Assembly (NCBI GenBank): GCA_051453625.1
Contig: JBOZIK010000001.1
Location: forward strand, 253,090,517 to 253,154,516
Direction of reading: 5' to 3'
Origin: Welwitschia mirabilis
Taxonomy: Eukaryota; Gnetophyta; Gnetopsida; Welwitschiales
Length of the DNA stretch: 64,000 bases
The translations under genes were made by a program, and so were the position numbers. Below are positions 22,941 through 34,599 of the stretch, one piece after another (within the stretch, counting starts at the first letter, position 1; each line of letters begins with the position of its first letter). The notes under the pieces were generated by a model. It had not been told where the DNA came from, did no database searches, and saw only the letters and a list, made by a program, of their open reading frames with translations.

Positions 22941-23670
22941 ATCAAACATAAAAATGTAGTGCATTATGTGTATTGGGTGGAAATTACAAAAATTATATCT
23001 AATGGAAGCTCAAAGATGATCCCATAAATTGATTATCTTAGTGTAAAAATTATGAAAATAAATTCTACACTCCCTTGAGAAAAATAATATGTCTCGTATT
23101 AGCTAATGAAGTGAAGAAATCACATGAAAATCAAGGAAAAAAAAGAAAACTACTAATTAAGTAGGCCTTACATAAGGTAAAAGACTAAATGTACTCAAAT
23201 GTAAAATCTAATTTAGTAGAAATATAGAGCTTATCATGTTGATCAATTTTACTAAAATGATCATGTCGATCTAAATTATGGCTTATGAGAAAATGAGTTC
23301 TAAAGATAAAAACCTAATTTTACCTTGTAAAATGCATAATTTCAAATTCTATGAAAAATACTTAGTGAAAACTGAATCCATAAGTTCCAAATTGAAGAGG
23401 ATGAAAAACTAAATAACATAGGTTCAAAATATACTCTGAAAGATCAAGAAATGAGGGGAAAAAATTAAAAATAAGTGAGAGAATAAGAAATACCTCATTT
23501 TCAAAAATTCACTTGAATCTTGCAATTTGGAGCATCAAGTTTGTAAGAGCAGGTCCCAAATTAGTGGGAGGTTCTAGCATGATATGTATCTCATAAAGGA
23601 ATAAAGTCAAAAGGCTAAAAAATGGTGAAAATAATAGAAAACAAGGTAGACCATGATTTTAATGCACTGA

Positions 23671-23766
23671 TGTCTGCTTGGATCATCTAGATGATAGCCC
23701 TATGATGACTATTAAATAAATCTAGATTGTCATCCTCCCTATCATCTAGACAATCAAGTGGATGAT
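23671..23766. repeat. Two adjacent copies of the dispersed palindrome
   Basis: A weak copy at about 23671-23709 (TGTCTGCTTGGATCATCTAG ... GATGAC) is followed by a clear one at 23729-23766 (GTCATCC ... ATCATCTAGACAAT ... GTGGATGAT). Confidence 0.55.
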
Positions 23767-25499
23767 AATTGTTTTTTAAAATTTTGTAAAAATTAAATTT
23801 TGACAATCAATAAATTAATTTCAAAGCTTACTATAGAAATGTCAGATTTGAAAAATAAAGATTTGGGAAAGATTGTGATAAATATGAAGTGTAAATGATT
23901 AAAAGATTAAGTGATGAAAATGGGATAAGTGGGATGAAGCATGTTCATAAGTTTCCAAAAAATGTTTCTTGATAAAAATGATTATCAACAGTGTGTAGAA
24001 CTTCAAAACACTGAAAATGAACATCACAAAAAATTACAAGAAAACTCATCTAATTAAAAAATTAGCTTTTTATTGAAAACTAAGCAAAAAAACCATTTAA
24101 TGTTAAGGTTCTAAAATGATAAGAAAATATGAAAATGACTTTCAAATTACTAGCTAGACAACAAAAGAAAAATAGAATAAAAGATGAACATAAGAAAGAT
24201 GAAGAAGATAGCCTAGCTACCCTAAATTCTAATGTAGCAAACTCCTATGGAATAAATCATAATATCACTTAATTTAAAATACATAACTAAGTGTATAACT
24301 TTATAAAGTTTCATTTGATAAGATAGTGGTCATGATAATGCTAAAAATCAAATGCTTTAGAGAATGAATGATAAGATTAAAGAGTTACTCAGAATAAACT
24401 TACCTACTTACATCTCAAAACACACATTCAAATCCTTAAAAGTTAAATGATCATGTGAAAAGACTAAGAGTCTAGGAAATAAGAAATTCTTCTAATAACA
24501 CCGAAAACATGATTAATCTTATAGACTCAAAGTTTTCATTATTTTGTTTTCCATGATGAGGAGAGTGTAACCACATTTAGAGACGTAAAAACTCATGAAG
24601 CATGGCTAACTGACCTCCTAGTGGAGTTCCCACAACTACCATATCATACTGCCAAAGGTTTCTCTTAGGAAAATTTACCCTAGTGTGCTTGTGATAGGAC
24701 ATTCTGGTGACCATGTTTTTGATCTATTTCAGATATGAAGCATCATAATCTTATTTTATTTTTTTCCTAAATAAATAAATTATAAATTCCATGTGATCAT
24801 ACCCCTAAAAGATAAAGACAAAGTAGTGAGATGAAATATAGAAAAGAATACACTTAAATAATTAAAGACATTTGTTCTTTGATAAAAACATAAGAAGTAA
24901 AGCATCTCTCTTTAAAATGAAGTTCATAGATGTGTGGATTTCTTAAGATTGAGTGAAATCAATCTTGCCATTATAAAATTCTCAAGTACAAAGACTAGTC
25001 ATGAAAATAAAATAAATACATAAGACATGTTTAAAAGATTATTAAGTAACATCATAACATTCTTTCAAGGAATAAGCTAAGATAGAATCCAGATAATGGT
25101 GGAGAGCAAGTCCTCCTCATTGAGGAGAATTTCCAAGACAAGTGCTTGTATCATGTTGAAGATTACATTAGAAGATTGCTCATATATTTTTAACCTCTAT
25201 TCATTAACTTTCTAAATATCTATAGTGGTTAAGTTAGGATATCAACAAAGACATTAAAATGTACTATCTTAATAAGCTAAGGACCTAACCATTTTAAGAT
25301 CAAATTGTTATGTAGAAAAATTACTCTAGTATTGTATAATAAAACTAGTTGACCAAGTTTAAACTTCTTATGGATTAACCTTTATCATGTTTAAACTTAT
25401 TTTGGGGTGAATAACTTGATAATGTATAGCTCAAGTTTGTTTTTCACATAAATAATCTAATTGAGATAAATAAGTTTTAAGATTTTCTTATAAATTTAT

Positions 25500-26320
25500 A
25501 AGATTAAGTTGATGTGTAGAATGATAGGAATTGTAACAAACATTAATAGGTAAAACATAGACTTTACCATATACAGATTCATAAGGTGAGAAATCAAAAG
25601 AATTATGCTAAGTAGTATGATAAGTTTAAAGAGCGTCAATGAGTTTAAAATCCAAGATTTATTATTATTAGAGACAATTTTTATAAGCATTTTTTTAAAT
25701 ATCTATTGGCATTTTTAGCTTGTCCATTAGTTTGTGGATGGTAAGTATAAGCTACTCTATGTTCTATTCTAATGGATAAAAGAAGTTTCTTAAAAATATG
25801 ATTGATAAAATTTGTTTCTTGATCACTAATAATTATTTAAGAAAAGCTAAAACATTGAAAAATTTGAGTTCTAACAAAATTACAAATAGTTTGGGCATTA
25901 TTTAAAGAAGTAAGAATTGCTTCAACCCATTTAGTCACATAATCAATAGCCACTAAGATGTAGAAGGTGGTTTAATTAGGCCTATGAAATTAATTCCCTA
26001 GTAATTAAAAGGTTTACATTTAAGATTATATTTAAAGGGCATTTTTTAAAAATGTATAAGAATACCATAATGTTGACATGCATCAGACATTCTAACATAA
26101 TCAAAAAAGTCCTAAAAAAACTAGGCTAATAAAATCTAGAGTGAAAAAATTTCATGGCTATTTTCTCACCACTAAAATGTTTATCACAAATATCATCATA
26201 ACAAGATAAAGGATATTTATTTTTTTCTATTTTAGCATATATTTTTTCATGATTTAGTCATTGTAACTATGATAAAGATGACACTCTATCCATTCATAAT
26301 ACCTATTCTATGAGGAAATG
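25500..26320 (-). pseudogene. Athila-like integrase remnant
   Basis: Near 26090-25930 the minus strand reads ACQHYGILI, KMPFKYNLKCKPFNY, GINFIGLIKPP in shifting frames, matching the end of the integrase zinc finger and the first part of the catalytic core. The frame at 25496-25690 contains NNNKSWILNSLTL and then runs into a shifted frame; it matches the region after the catalytic core. An integrase would join the cDNA into host DNA; this copy cannot, because it is broken by frameshifts and stops throughout. RNase H lies just upstream on the minus strand. Confidence 0.6.
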
Positions 26321-26543
26321 ATTTTCTCTAATTGTGACTCTAATTTTATGGTGTTTTTAAAGTAATAAGATAATTGACAATATCAGCATATTAAGAAGGG
26401 GGATGAGTAGAAGATATAACAAAATGTTATTCATCCAAAATAGGATCATTGATAGAGAAATCATCAAAAGAAGAAATACATGATAAATGATCTACTATGT
26501 TGTTATGTTTTCCTGCCTTATCTATAATACTGAGATTAAATTT

Positions 26544-26825
26544 TTACATTAAGAGGATAAATCTAATTAACCTAGTACTAGAATATTTCTTGGTTATTAG
26601 GTATCTAATAGCTACATGATCTATGTAAATATTTTCATGGAAGACTAAAATATAATATCTAAAATTATTAAGGCAAAATATTATGGCTAACATCTCTCTC
26701 TTAATAGTTATGTGATTTGTTTGAGATTCAGATAATTTTTTACTATGATAAGATATAACTTTAAAATCATTTTCATATTTTTGTCTAAGCACCCCACCCA
26801 CAATAATATTACTGGAATCACACAT
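26544..26825 (-). pseudogene. RNase H domain fragment (Athila-like pol)
   Basis: An unbroken 93-residue stretch, the best preserved part of this pol. It opens MCDSSNIIVGGVLRQKYEND and includes VISYHSKKLSESQTNHITIK, REMLAIIFCLNNFRYYI, and YIDHVAIRYLITKKYSS. These match the retroelement RNase H domain: the first acidic D in the opening CD-x-S strand, the E of the REMLAI helix, and the D of the Y-x-D-H strand. In an active element it removes RNA from the RNA/DNA hybrid during reverse transcription. RT lies just upstream on the minus strand. Confidence 0.8.
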
Positions 26826-26899
26826 TAGTTCAAAGTTCTTATTTCAGTTGGATCTAATTACAATAGGTGTAGAAGATATTTTATCCTTAAGCGTATTAA

Positions 26900-27800
26900 A
26901 ATCAAGTTAACAAGATTTGTACCATTCAAATTTTACTTCTTTCTCTAGTAACGAGTGAAGGGGTTTGTAGATTTTAGCATAATCATATATGAAGTGATGA
27001 TAAAAATCAAAATATCCAAGAAAAGATCGAATTTATTTAACATTAGTTGGAGGAGTTAGATCTTTAATGATGCTTATATTTTTAGGCTCTAATCTAATTT
27101 CTTTATTATAAATTTGGTGACCTAGGACTATTTCATTATTAACTAAAAATAATCTCTTTTTCCAACTTAAATAAAGACCACACTTTATGCATCTATTAAG
27201 GACGTTTTCTAATATTTTTAAGATTTCATCAAAGTTTTCCTTAAATATTGAGAAGTCATCCATAAATATTTCTATAAAATCCTACAACATATTAGGAAAA
27301 ATACCCATCATAGTTCATTGAAAAGTTCTAGAAGTATTATAAAGTCTAAAAGGCATTCATCTAAAAGTAAACATTCCAAAAGATGAAGTAAAAGTTGTTT
27401 TAGCCTAGTCTTCACTAGCTATTCAAACTTGATTATAATTGCTATATCCATCAAAAAAGAAATAAAAAGCATATCCTTGAATTATATTAAGTATCTGGTC
27501 AAGGAAGGGTATAGGGTAATGGTTTTTCTTTATGACTTCATTAAGTTTTCTAAAATATATGCACATTATTCATTTTTTGTCTTTTTTTGATACTACAATT
27601 AAATAACTAATCCATTCACTATCTAATATAGCATAAGTAATCCTAGCATCCATTAATTTAATGATTTCATCCTTTTTGACTTGTTTAATTACTAGATTTA
27701 ATCACCTCTATGGTTGCCTAATAGATTTTGAGTTTTCCTCAAGATAAATTTTATGTTAAATAATATAATAAGAAATTGTTAATAAATCTTTATGAAACCA
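26900..27800 (-). pseudogene. Reverse transcriptase domain (Athila-like pol)
   Basis: Frames on the minus strand cover the RT core in order. DEIIKLMDARITYAILDSEW (~27.65 kb) is the start; FFDGYSNYNQV and KTTFTSSFGMFTFR (~27.45-27.36 kb) are central blocks. FMDDFSIFKENFDEILKILE (~27.27 kb and below) holds the catalytic F-M-D-D box. The uninterrupted 76-residue stretch 27033-27263 continues to GHQIYNKEIRLEP and the DLTPP end of the connection. Several frame changes and stops lie upstream of the box. The F-x-D-D form and surrounding blocks are typical of Ty3/gypsy, not copia. Confidence 0.8.
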
Positions 27801-28008
27801 AGTAAATGCATTAACTTTAGAATTCAAAAGAGAGATTAAGATCCATTCTTATTTAGGAGAGAGGTTTTCATTGATTATTAAAGGTCTTTTTTAATGATTA
27901 CAAATAAAAATATATTTTAGTCCACTAGGTAGAGGTTTTAGATTCAGATTCAAATTGATATTTTTAGTTTCTATAAAAGATTTATTAAGATAGACCAATA
28001 TCTTAGAT

Positions 28009-28036
28009 TGTCATCCAGACATCATAAGTGGATGAT
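28009..28036. repeat. Weak copy of the dispersed palindrome
   Basis: TGTCATCCAGAC ... AAGTGGATGAT between PR and RT. Shorter and more decayed than other copies. Confidence 0.35.
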
Positions 28037-28359
28037 CTCCATCAAAATATGAAATCTTAATTACTTATAATAGCTAGACTTCTTCATAAATAAAACATTC
28101 TATTTCTTCATCTTTTTGATCTAAAAGTCATTTTCTAAATGCTCAAAGTCGAATTTATCAAAATATTTTCAGTTTTCTATCTCAAGTAGATCAAGATATA
28201 GTGTCGATTCATGTAACATTATCCATCTTTCTTTAAGTGGATGATGTTTTAGAAATAAAGTTGGCTTAATTTCATCTTCTACATTCTATTCATTACCTAG
28301 GTCTTCTTAGCTATAATAAAAACTCTAATTGTAAACTTTTTATTTCTTAAGTAACACTC

Positions 28360-28710
28360 CATCATCCTAGTTCTCGTATCGATAATGCAATGGGCTATTG
28401 CATAGAATTATTTATCTAGAAATAATGGATAACCTTCATTATGTTCGAGCTCTATTAAAACCATATATATCAGGTAGAATCCTCTTTAATTTAAATTACT
28501 AAATATTTAATAACTCCTAATGGTTTCTTGACTAATGTGGCTATTAATTCTAAGATAATTTAAGTAGTCTCTATTCTACCTTATACACTGATTCTCTTAC
28601 AAGTGCGTAATGTCATAATGTTAACACTTACTCCAATGTCAATTAAATACCTTTTTATTCTTTTGTTTGCTTCTAATGTGGTACTAATAGTTGCTACCCT
28701 TGGATCCTTA
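28360..28710 (-). pseudogene. Aspartic protease remnant (Athila-like)
   Basis: The minus strand reads KRIKRYLIDIGVSVNIMTLR around 28615-28660, then further blocks LELIATLVKKPLGVIKYLV with intervening stops. The DIG-x-S box corresponds to the D-[LS/T]-G active-site motif of retroelement proteases, with the catalytic aspartate kept. In a live element it cleaves the Gag-Pol polyprotein. Position between gag and RT fits Ty3/gypsy order. Confidence 0.65.
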
Positions 28711-28999
28711 AATTTTGAATATTTTTGTAAGACTAAGTTGGTTAGGGATTGAGTTAAAAAGACTTTTCTAGGTATACTTTATTTTTATTTTCTTCTTATT
28801 AAGTCTTTTCATAACTTAGAATGTTTTGGGTTTTCTTACAAAATGTTTCCAAAATGATAAGTTTATGCTTACATTTTGCATTAAGGCTTTAAGATAATCA
28901 CCAAAGTTTGAATTAGTGTTTAGCTTATTAAGCCAAGAGGTAAAAGGTTTCTTTTATTTTTTTATAAAGAATTTTTATTTTTTAGTTTTATCATTTAAA

Positions 29000-30400
29000 T
29001 GAGAAGGGAAATTATGATTTTTCAATATTTTAATGTCCTCTTATTCTTTACTATTTCTTGTATTATTTTGGAATGTTGAGGATTCATAAAGAGAAGGGTT
29101 TATTTCATCTTCACTTTTCATCACAACATTACAATATTTTCTTACTTCATTAGGGTTTAGTAGAGATTGTATTGCTAATGATCCTTGCAGTCTTTGATTT
29201 GCTAATGTGATTTGTTGAAGCAAATTCAGTAAGTCCTCAATGTTAGAATTTGTCTTTTCTTGAGACTTTCTAAGTTCATCTATAAAATTTCTAAGTGAAT
29301 CATTTTGATATTGAAAGTTTTATGAACTTATTTAAAAGTTTGAATTTTTAAATCTACTTTTGAAAGGTTGAAAAATCATTTAAAAAATTTTGAATTTGTT
29401 GTCAAATTTTTAAAAAGTAGATTATGCATACATTCTACGTTGGAATTGGTTTTTGAAGTTTCAAGATTTTTGATTAAAAGCATAAAATTATTCATAAATT
29501 CTTTATTTTTAGGTTGGTAATAAGTGACAATTCTTAGTTATGTAATAACTGTCTTTACATAGTCAGAAGCTTGCATAACACTCTTTTCAGTTTACTAGTT
29601 TCACAGTATATTTTTTGAAAGTTGTTATGAAATCTCTAATCAAATTTGTTGGTTTAGTTTCTATTTTCTCTACCTTCTTTTTTTTGTTTTACTTCTTTTA
29701 AATCTTTAATTATTTCATCTACAATGTGTTTATCTCTAGATGTCAATTTCAACCATGTTTGACTCACTTCAACAAGTTCTTTTAATGTTTTCCAAGCATC
29801 TTCTAATGTGAGATTAATTAGGTTTCCACCATGAGAAAAATCTATGAGTTGTTTTGTTTAACTATTTAATTTACTATAAAAGAAATCTATTAATTCTTTT
29901 TATGTAAATGCATCTATTAGATTAGAATGGATTATGATAAAGAAGTATTTATAGGTAAAAGCATAATCTTCATTTAGTTATTATTGAAAGTTAATTACTT
30001 CTTTTATTTTCTTCCTAATGATTGCTTTACTTATAAATCTCTTAATAAATCTTTTTAGATTTGATTCAATATTTTTAAACTCTTTGAATATAGTTCTTAA
30101 ACAAAGTTTTAACTTTTCTTTTAATGTAATGGAAAAAATAAACATATAGGTATGGTCATTAATACTTTTCTTTCCATTTCTAGAGGCAATAACTAACTAT
30201 TTAATGTCAATAATGTGTTGGAGGGATCTCATTGTTTTTTGCCAATAAAGATGGGATAAGCATTTAAGTTTTTCAATTTAATATCATTACTTAAAGGTAA
30301 ATAAAAAGGGGTTTGTATTTCACATTTTCTAGTTGCTATTAGTTCCTTAAGAGTAAGAGTTGCATTAGGATGAATGTTCTAAGATTCTATGACTTATTTT
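29000..30400 (-). pseudogene. Athila-like gag remnant
   Basis: The diagnostic block is at about 29770-29885: FYSKLNS, a stop, then TKQLIDFSHGGNLINLTLED followed by AWKTLKELVE. This resembles the conserved gag region of Athila elements (an F-Y-x-x-L-N start, a GG-N/S-L turn and an EA-type helix). Upstream, FIKRFISKAIIRKKIKEVIN matches the region before it. Downstream, an open frame (29041-29223) encodes a polar, asparagine-rich tail. Gag would form the particle core; this copy has many stops. No convincing zinc knuckle remains. Confidence 0.62.
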
Positions 30401-30649
30401 TATTTTTGTATAGTGTTTGACATTTTAAAAATATCTTCTTCTAATTTATCTTTTCCTTTATGAAATCAGATTTTAAAAAGATAATTTATAAGGGATGTTA
30501 TATGTACCTAGGAGTTGCATACCTAATTCTGGTTTGAAGTCAACCAATCCTTCTTTAATATTTCCTTCTATTAACAGTTACTCTCTCTAATATATTTTGC
30601 TTGAATTAACCATATCATAGCATGATTACTGCTCTTCTTTTTCTTAAGT

Positions 30650-30894
30650 ATCATCTTATTTATTGTCTAGACAATATCTTGAATGATAGAAACAAACAAA
30701 AAAGAAGAAAAATAAAAAACACAGAAAAGCAGAGTTATAAAATAAAAGAGAAATAAAAATTGATAGTTGTCTTTCTCATCATCTGGATGATAGAGGGAAT
30801 GATATGAAAATATTTATTTTTATGACTATAAAAATCATAAATTTTTTAATTAAACTGTCATCTTCCATGTCATTTGAATGACAGTGAAGATGAT
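30650..30894. repeat. Three ~38-bp palindromes in the gag leader
   Basis: Copies at 30650-30687 (ATCATCTT ... TTGTCTAGACAA ... GAATGAT), 30766-30803 (TCATCATCTGGATGATAGAG core) and 30857-30894. The last has arms GTCATCTTC and GAAGATGAT with inner TGTCATT/AATGACA, nearly a perfect hairpin. They sit upstream of gag on the minus strand. Confidence 0.65.
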
Positions 30895-31039
30895 AAATCA
30901 TTATTATAGATTGAAAAACCAAAAATTGCAAAAAAAAAAAAAAAAACCTATGATTTTACTTAGGAATACATCACTACAGATAAATATTTGAAGTGAAATA
31001 TAATCTAGTCACCTAAGAGATAACAATCCTTGATCCTCA

Positions 31040-31067
31040 GCAATCTTTCCCTTCAATAATACTAAGA
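31040..31067 (-). other. Decayed Athila-type primer-binding site
   Basis: On the minus strand, TTAGTATTATTGAAGGGAAAG follows the LTR end in the same place as the better preserved site at 371-387. Nearly all differences are G-to-A or C-to-T. The leader sequence beyond (GATTG, GAGGATC) also matches. Confidence 0.5.
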
Positions 31068-32257
31068 TGTTATGGTGTATAATTCTATAATCATTTACAT
31101 CTTACTTAATCCTATCAATTACAAATAGATATATTGCAAATACAATACAATAGTATAGATGGAAGGGACCTAAATGTTGTAAACCCATTCAAGGAATGTG
31201 AAAGAAGAAGGAAAATTTATTTTCAAAGAAATATTATATTATTTTAGAATCTAAAGAATAATGTAAGAAACAATGCAATGAAATACACTTATGCAACTCT
31301 AAATGTACTCTATTCTAGATGAACACCTATCAGATTGTCAAATTAACTTGTGAGGGGGATTAGACTTGTATAACCTAAATTAGTCAGGAAAACTATCACT
31401 AACTGAGACTAACTTAAGCTATTAAGTAAGTTAAATGGAATGTAATACAAGTTAATTTAAAAATGCACCTAAACTAATATTGTCAACCTTAATAAAGGTT
31501 TCCCTTACAAATTATGTCATAAGTGAACTATTACTGAATCAAGAATAACATAAATCATAAGGGACATGTAAAGTCTTAAAGAAATAAAAGTTAAATAGTA
31601 TTTGTATTAAGTGAATCAAGATTTATATTATAAAGCAGCCGTAGCTCAATGGAGGATGCATAGCCTAATACTAAAAAATATGTTTATATATAATGATAAA
31701 AGATGGATCTCCTACCCTTTGATATCCTATCATGAAAATTTTTAGTGCATTGAAAATGATAGGATAATCAAGGAGGAGGTTTATTATGATAAAGAAAAAC
31801 CTAATCAACACTTAAGATGTAATAGATATGTTGGAAATGCATAGAATTATGAGAAAGAAATGGATAAAATTTGGCAAGTCGTTTCACTTTTTAGATGATA
31901 AAGGGAACGATACCAACTACAAAGGCTTTACATTAGCTACTCAATTTGTCCAGTGAATATCCATATTAATAAGTCTGCATCTATCATCTTAACTATCGTT
32001 TGGATAATTAAGTGGATGATATGCTTTTACAAAAGGTTTCTTGAATTTTATTAGCTTTTTTATTTACAACATATTTGCTTCAAACATGAAGTATTGTGAA
32101 TTGCTTCAAATTCTATAAAATGTAATGGAGTTTGTATGATTTCATAAATTTATATTTGAATCTTCATAATTGTACAAACTCAGCATAAACCAATCTAATG
32201 TATTGTAAAATAACTCATAATACCCCATTTAAATACATAATATTTGACATCATATCA
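31068..32257 (-). mobile_element. 5' LTR of the Athila-like element (uninterrupted, ~1.19 kb)
   Basis: Begins TGTTATGGTGTATAATTC and ends CATCATATCA on the plus strand, with TG...CA ends, and is followed by CTTAT. Its length (1190 bp) agrees with the split partner (859 + ~337 bp). Landmarks shared with that partner are ATATATTGCAAATACAA, AAACCCATTCAAGG, and GTGGATGATATGCTTTTACA. A palindrome lies at 31983-32020. Nothing coding. Confidence 0.82.
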
Positions 32258-32262
32258 CTTAT
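32258..32262. repeat. Target-site duplication CTTAT (right)
   Basis: Matches 9963-9967 and confirms the ends of the Athila-like element. Confidence 0.7.
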
Positions 32263-33101
32263 TATATTTATGCATTTCCAAGCCATACTAGATATGTAAT
32301 CTACTTTCCATGGTTGTTAATAAAATCCTATAATTTTATTTAGGATTTGCGCAATAAGGCATTATAAAATAAGCCAAGAGAGTTCTATAAACACTAATCT
32401 TAAGATAATCATGATTGATTGTCTTCTTAATATAATAAATTCATAATTTGATTATTCACTCTTATTCAATAAAGTAATTTATTATGCAACTTAATATAAA
32501 GTGGACTAAGAAATTTTAATTAAGGAATTTGTATTTAGAAAGTAAAATTCCTAATCCATGTCATTTGGAAGCTATATTATCATTTCAATCATTTGTTTAT
32601 GTAACTAATGTTAATGTTCATTCATTTAAAGCTCTGTAATATTAGAGAATGTTGGTAATTTTTATAATTTCTAGATTTATTATCAATACATGGTTAGCAT
32701 AATAGTTAAGAAAAGGTAGTAATGGTTTCTTCTAATATTGTATTAAAACATAGTAATGATTACTTGCCATAAGTGAAGATTAGTATTTACTAATAAATAT
32801 TTTTTCTGAATACCTTTAATGGGTATTAAAAAATAAAGGCAAAATAATAGAATTACCCTTAGTTAAAGAAATAGGATAGAGGTAAAATAATATGATGAGA
32901 TTAAAAGCAAAACTTTATCAATTTATTTTAACAATATGCTAAGTAACAACTAATGTTTTAGCATAGTAATGAATATTAGCTCTAAAAATATGATGCACAC
33001 AAATAGAGACATGCATGCATCCATGTAATAGGAATTATATGTAAGAGGAAACTTTATGAGAAAATTATGAATATTTAATCTAGATCAAGCTCACTATAAA
33101 T

Positions 33102-33201
33102 NNNNNNNNNNNNNNNNNNNNNNNNNNNNNNNNNNNNNNNNNNNNNNNNNNNNNNNNNNNNNNNNNNNNNNNNNNNNNNNNNNNNNNNNNNNNNNNNNNN
33201 N
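33102..33201. other. Assembly gap (100 N) with identical flanks
   Basis: The left side has ATTTAATCTAGATCAAGCTC followed by ACTATAAAT; the right side repeats it as ATTTAATCTAGATCAAGCTC then ACTAGAAAT. Probably an unmerged overlap. Confidence 0.85.
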
Positions 33202-33699
33202 ATTTAATCTAGATCAAGCTCACTAGAAATCAATATCATTATAAGCATAAGCTACCTAGTAAGGAAGAAAATAGAATGGTCAATTTATTATCAAATAGAT
33301 ATGCCTAGAAAATCATTCAATGCAATGAATACACTAAATAAGAAACTCAACAATATCTTGAACAAGTGAAAGACATCACAATATTAATTCTAAAACAAGT
33401 GTTTAAGTAATCATCCACAACTAAAGTCATAAGATTTCTTAAAGGCTTAGTCCATTTACAACACTACATAATAATTAAAAAAAACCATTATGTAAGAAAA
33501 ATATTATGTATTCAATGCATAACATCATAAAGAATAACTTTTCACATGCATTCCTTATCTTACTAGTGTCACAAGGCTAGTTAAGCATTATTGTCTTAAG
33601 TAAACAAGAGTCTAAGATAGGAGTAAAAACAAGTTTTAATATTTCTAAAGACCATTAAATATAATAATAAATATCTTAAAAACCATATAATAATATAAT

Positions 33700-33799
33700 N
33701 NNNNNNNNNNNNNNNNNNNNNNNNNNNNNNNNNNNNNNNNNNNNNNNNNNNNNNNNNNNNNNNNNNNNNNNNNNNNNNNNNNNNNNNNNNNNNNNNNNN
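33700..33799. other. Assembly gap (100 N) with identical flanks
   Basis: TATCTTAAAAACCATATAAT plus AATATAA occurs immediately left and right of the gap. Probably an unmerged overlap. Confidence 0.85.
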
Positions 33800-33872
33800 T
33801 ATCTTAAAAACCATATAATAATATAAGTATAATTTATTTATTTTAAATAAAACATAATTCTCATAATTATGA

Positions 33873-33945
33873 GGATATTTAAGTATATGTAATGCTAACA
33901 TTTTTATGTTGGATAAATTTGAAACAGATAAGAAGTATGCAAAAC
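33873..33945 (+). mobile_element. Inverted fragment of the copia LTR start
   Basis: GGATATTTAAGTATATGTAA and the following ~50 bp match, as reverse complement, the outer end of the copia LTR at 39615-39689. It therefore lies in the orientation opposite to the gag-pol block beside it. It could be an independent truncated copy or the product of an inversion. Confidence 0.65.
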
Positions 33946-34118
33946 ACACATGTTAATTTCAGATGACCCAATGATTTAAAAACTTCAAAGTTATGTAAAA
34001 TAATCACTCAAATAAAAATAAATTTAGAAATGTTTTACTATTATTTTAGAGCTGGGATAGCACCGAATATGCTTGAAGTTTTACTGTTATTCTCTTCCTT
34101 AATCTAAATGTTAAGAAT

Positions 34119-34394
34119 TTACAACCTCTCTCTCAAATCTTGGAATCTTGTCTTATCTAGAGACTTTATAAAAAAATTAGCAAGTTGTAACTTGGAGGGG
34201 TAATAATCAAGAATAAGAAGTCCATCTTCAACTAGATTTTGAATGAAATAAAACTTTATATAAATGTTCTTGGTTCTTGCATGTATGACTGGATTCCTTA
34301 AAATTGCTATGACATAAGCACTAATACATAGTAGATGTATAGGATTATCAATAAGAATATTAAAATCTTCAAACAGTTTATCAAGCCATACCAA
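34119..34394 (-). pseudogene. Copia RNase H C-terminal part
   Basis: An unbroken stretch of 91 residues: MVWLDKLFEDFNILIDNPIH, then NPVIHARTKNIYIKFYFIQN, VEDGLLILDYYPSKLQLANF, and IKSLDKTRFQDLRERL. This is the characteristic end of copia pol, with the H-x-R-T-K-x-I motif, the EDG turn, and the closing K-x-L-x-x-x-R-F. The usual catalytic D in the C-D-N box before this is replaced (LCISAYVIAI), which would inactivate it. A stop follows directly, so this is the polyprotein end. Confidence 0.8.
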
Positions 34395-34599
34395 CTGTTA
34401 TCTTGCTAAATGGACTACCATGTACTTATCTTCAATAGTGGAAATAGCCATATAATATTGATTTTTACTTGCTCATAAGAAAAGGCTTTCTCCAAGAAGC
34501 ATTACATATCTTGTTGTGATTTTTCAATTATTAAGACTGTTAGCCAAATCTGCATTAACATATCCAACAATTTGAGTATTGTTATTTGCCTCGTAAAAG

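Larger units (their letters stand above)
21206..25450 (-). mobile_element. 3' internal region of the Athila-like element (post-integrase)
   Basis: About 4.2 kb between the integrase remnant and the 3' LTR. Such a region is characteristic of Athila elements, where it can carry an envelope-like or other extra frame. The best coding trace is at about 21.74-22.94 kb. The rest (21.2-21.7 and 23.0-25.4 kb) is AT-rich with no recognised motif; palindromes of the dispersed family lie near 21403 and 23671-23766. Confidence 0.55.
9968..32257 (-). mobile_element. Athila-like Ty3/gypsy retrotransposon, interrupted by a nested element
   Basis: On the minus strand the order is 5' LTR (31068-32257), primer site, gag (~30.4-29.0 kb), protease, RT, RNase H, integrase (~25.5 kb), a long 3' region with an extra degenerate frame, a purine tract and the 3' LTR. 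That LTR is split into 9968-10826 and 20864-21205 by a second element. Without the nested 10.04 kb the element is about 12.2 kb, within the range of Athila-type elements. Pol order PR-RT-RH-INT, the GGN-type gag block and the extra 3' region fit Athila. Every domain has stops and frame changes, so it is dead. Confidence 0.85.
32263..33872. other. AT-rich DNA with two 100-N gaps, no gene recognised
   Basis: No motif recognised on either strand. Contains gaps at 33102-33201 and 33700-33799, both with duplicated flanks. An open frame across the second gap is an artefact. Confidence 0.4.

Noticed and set aside
33596-33949. 117-codon frame on the minus strand
   Set aside because: Crosses a 100-N gap with duplicated flanks; remaining sequence is AT-rich and hydrophobic only.
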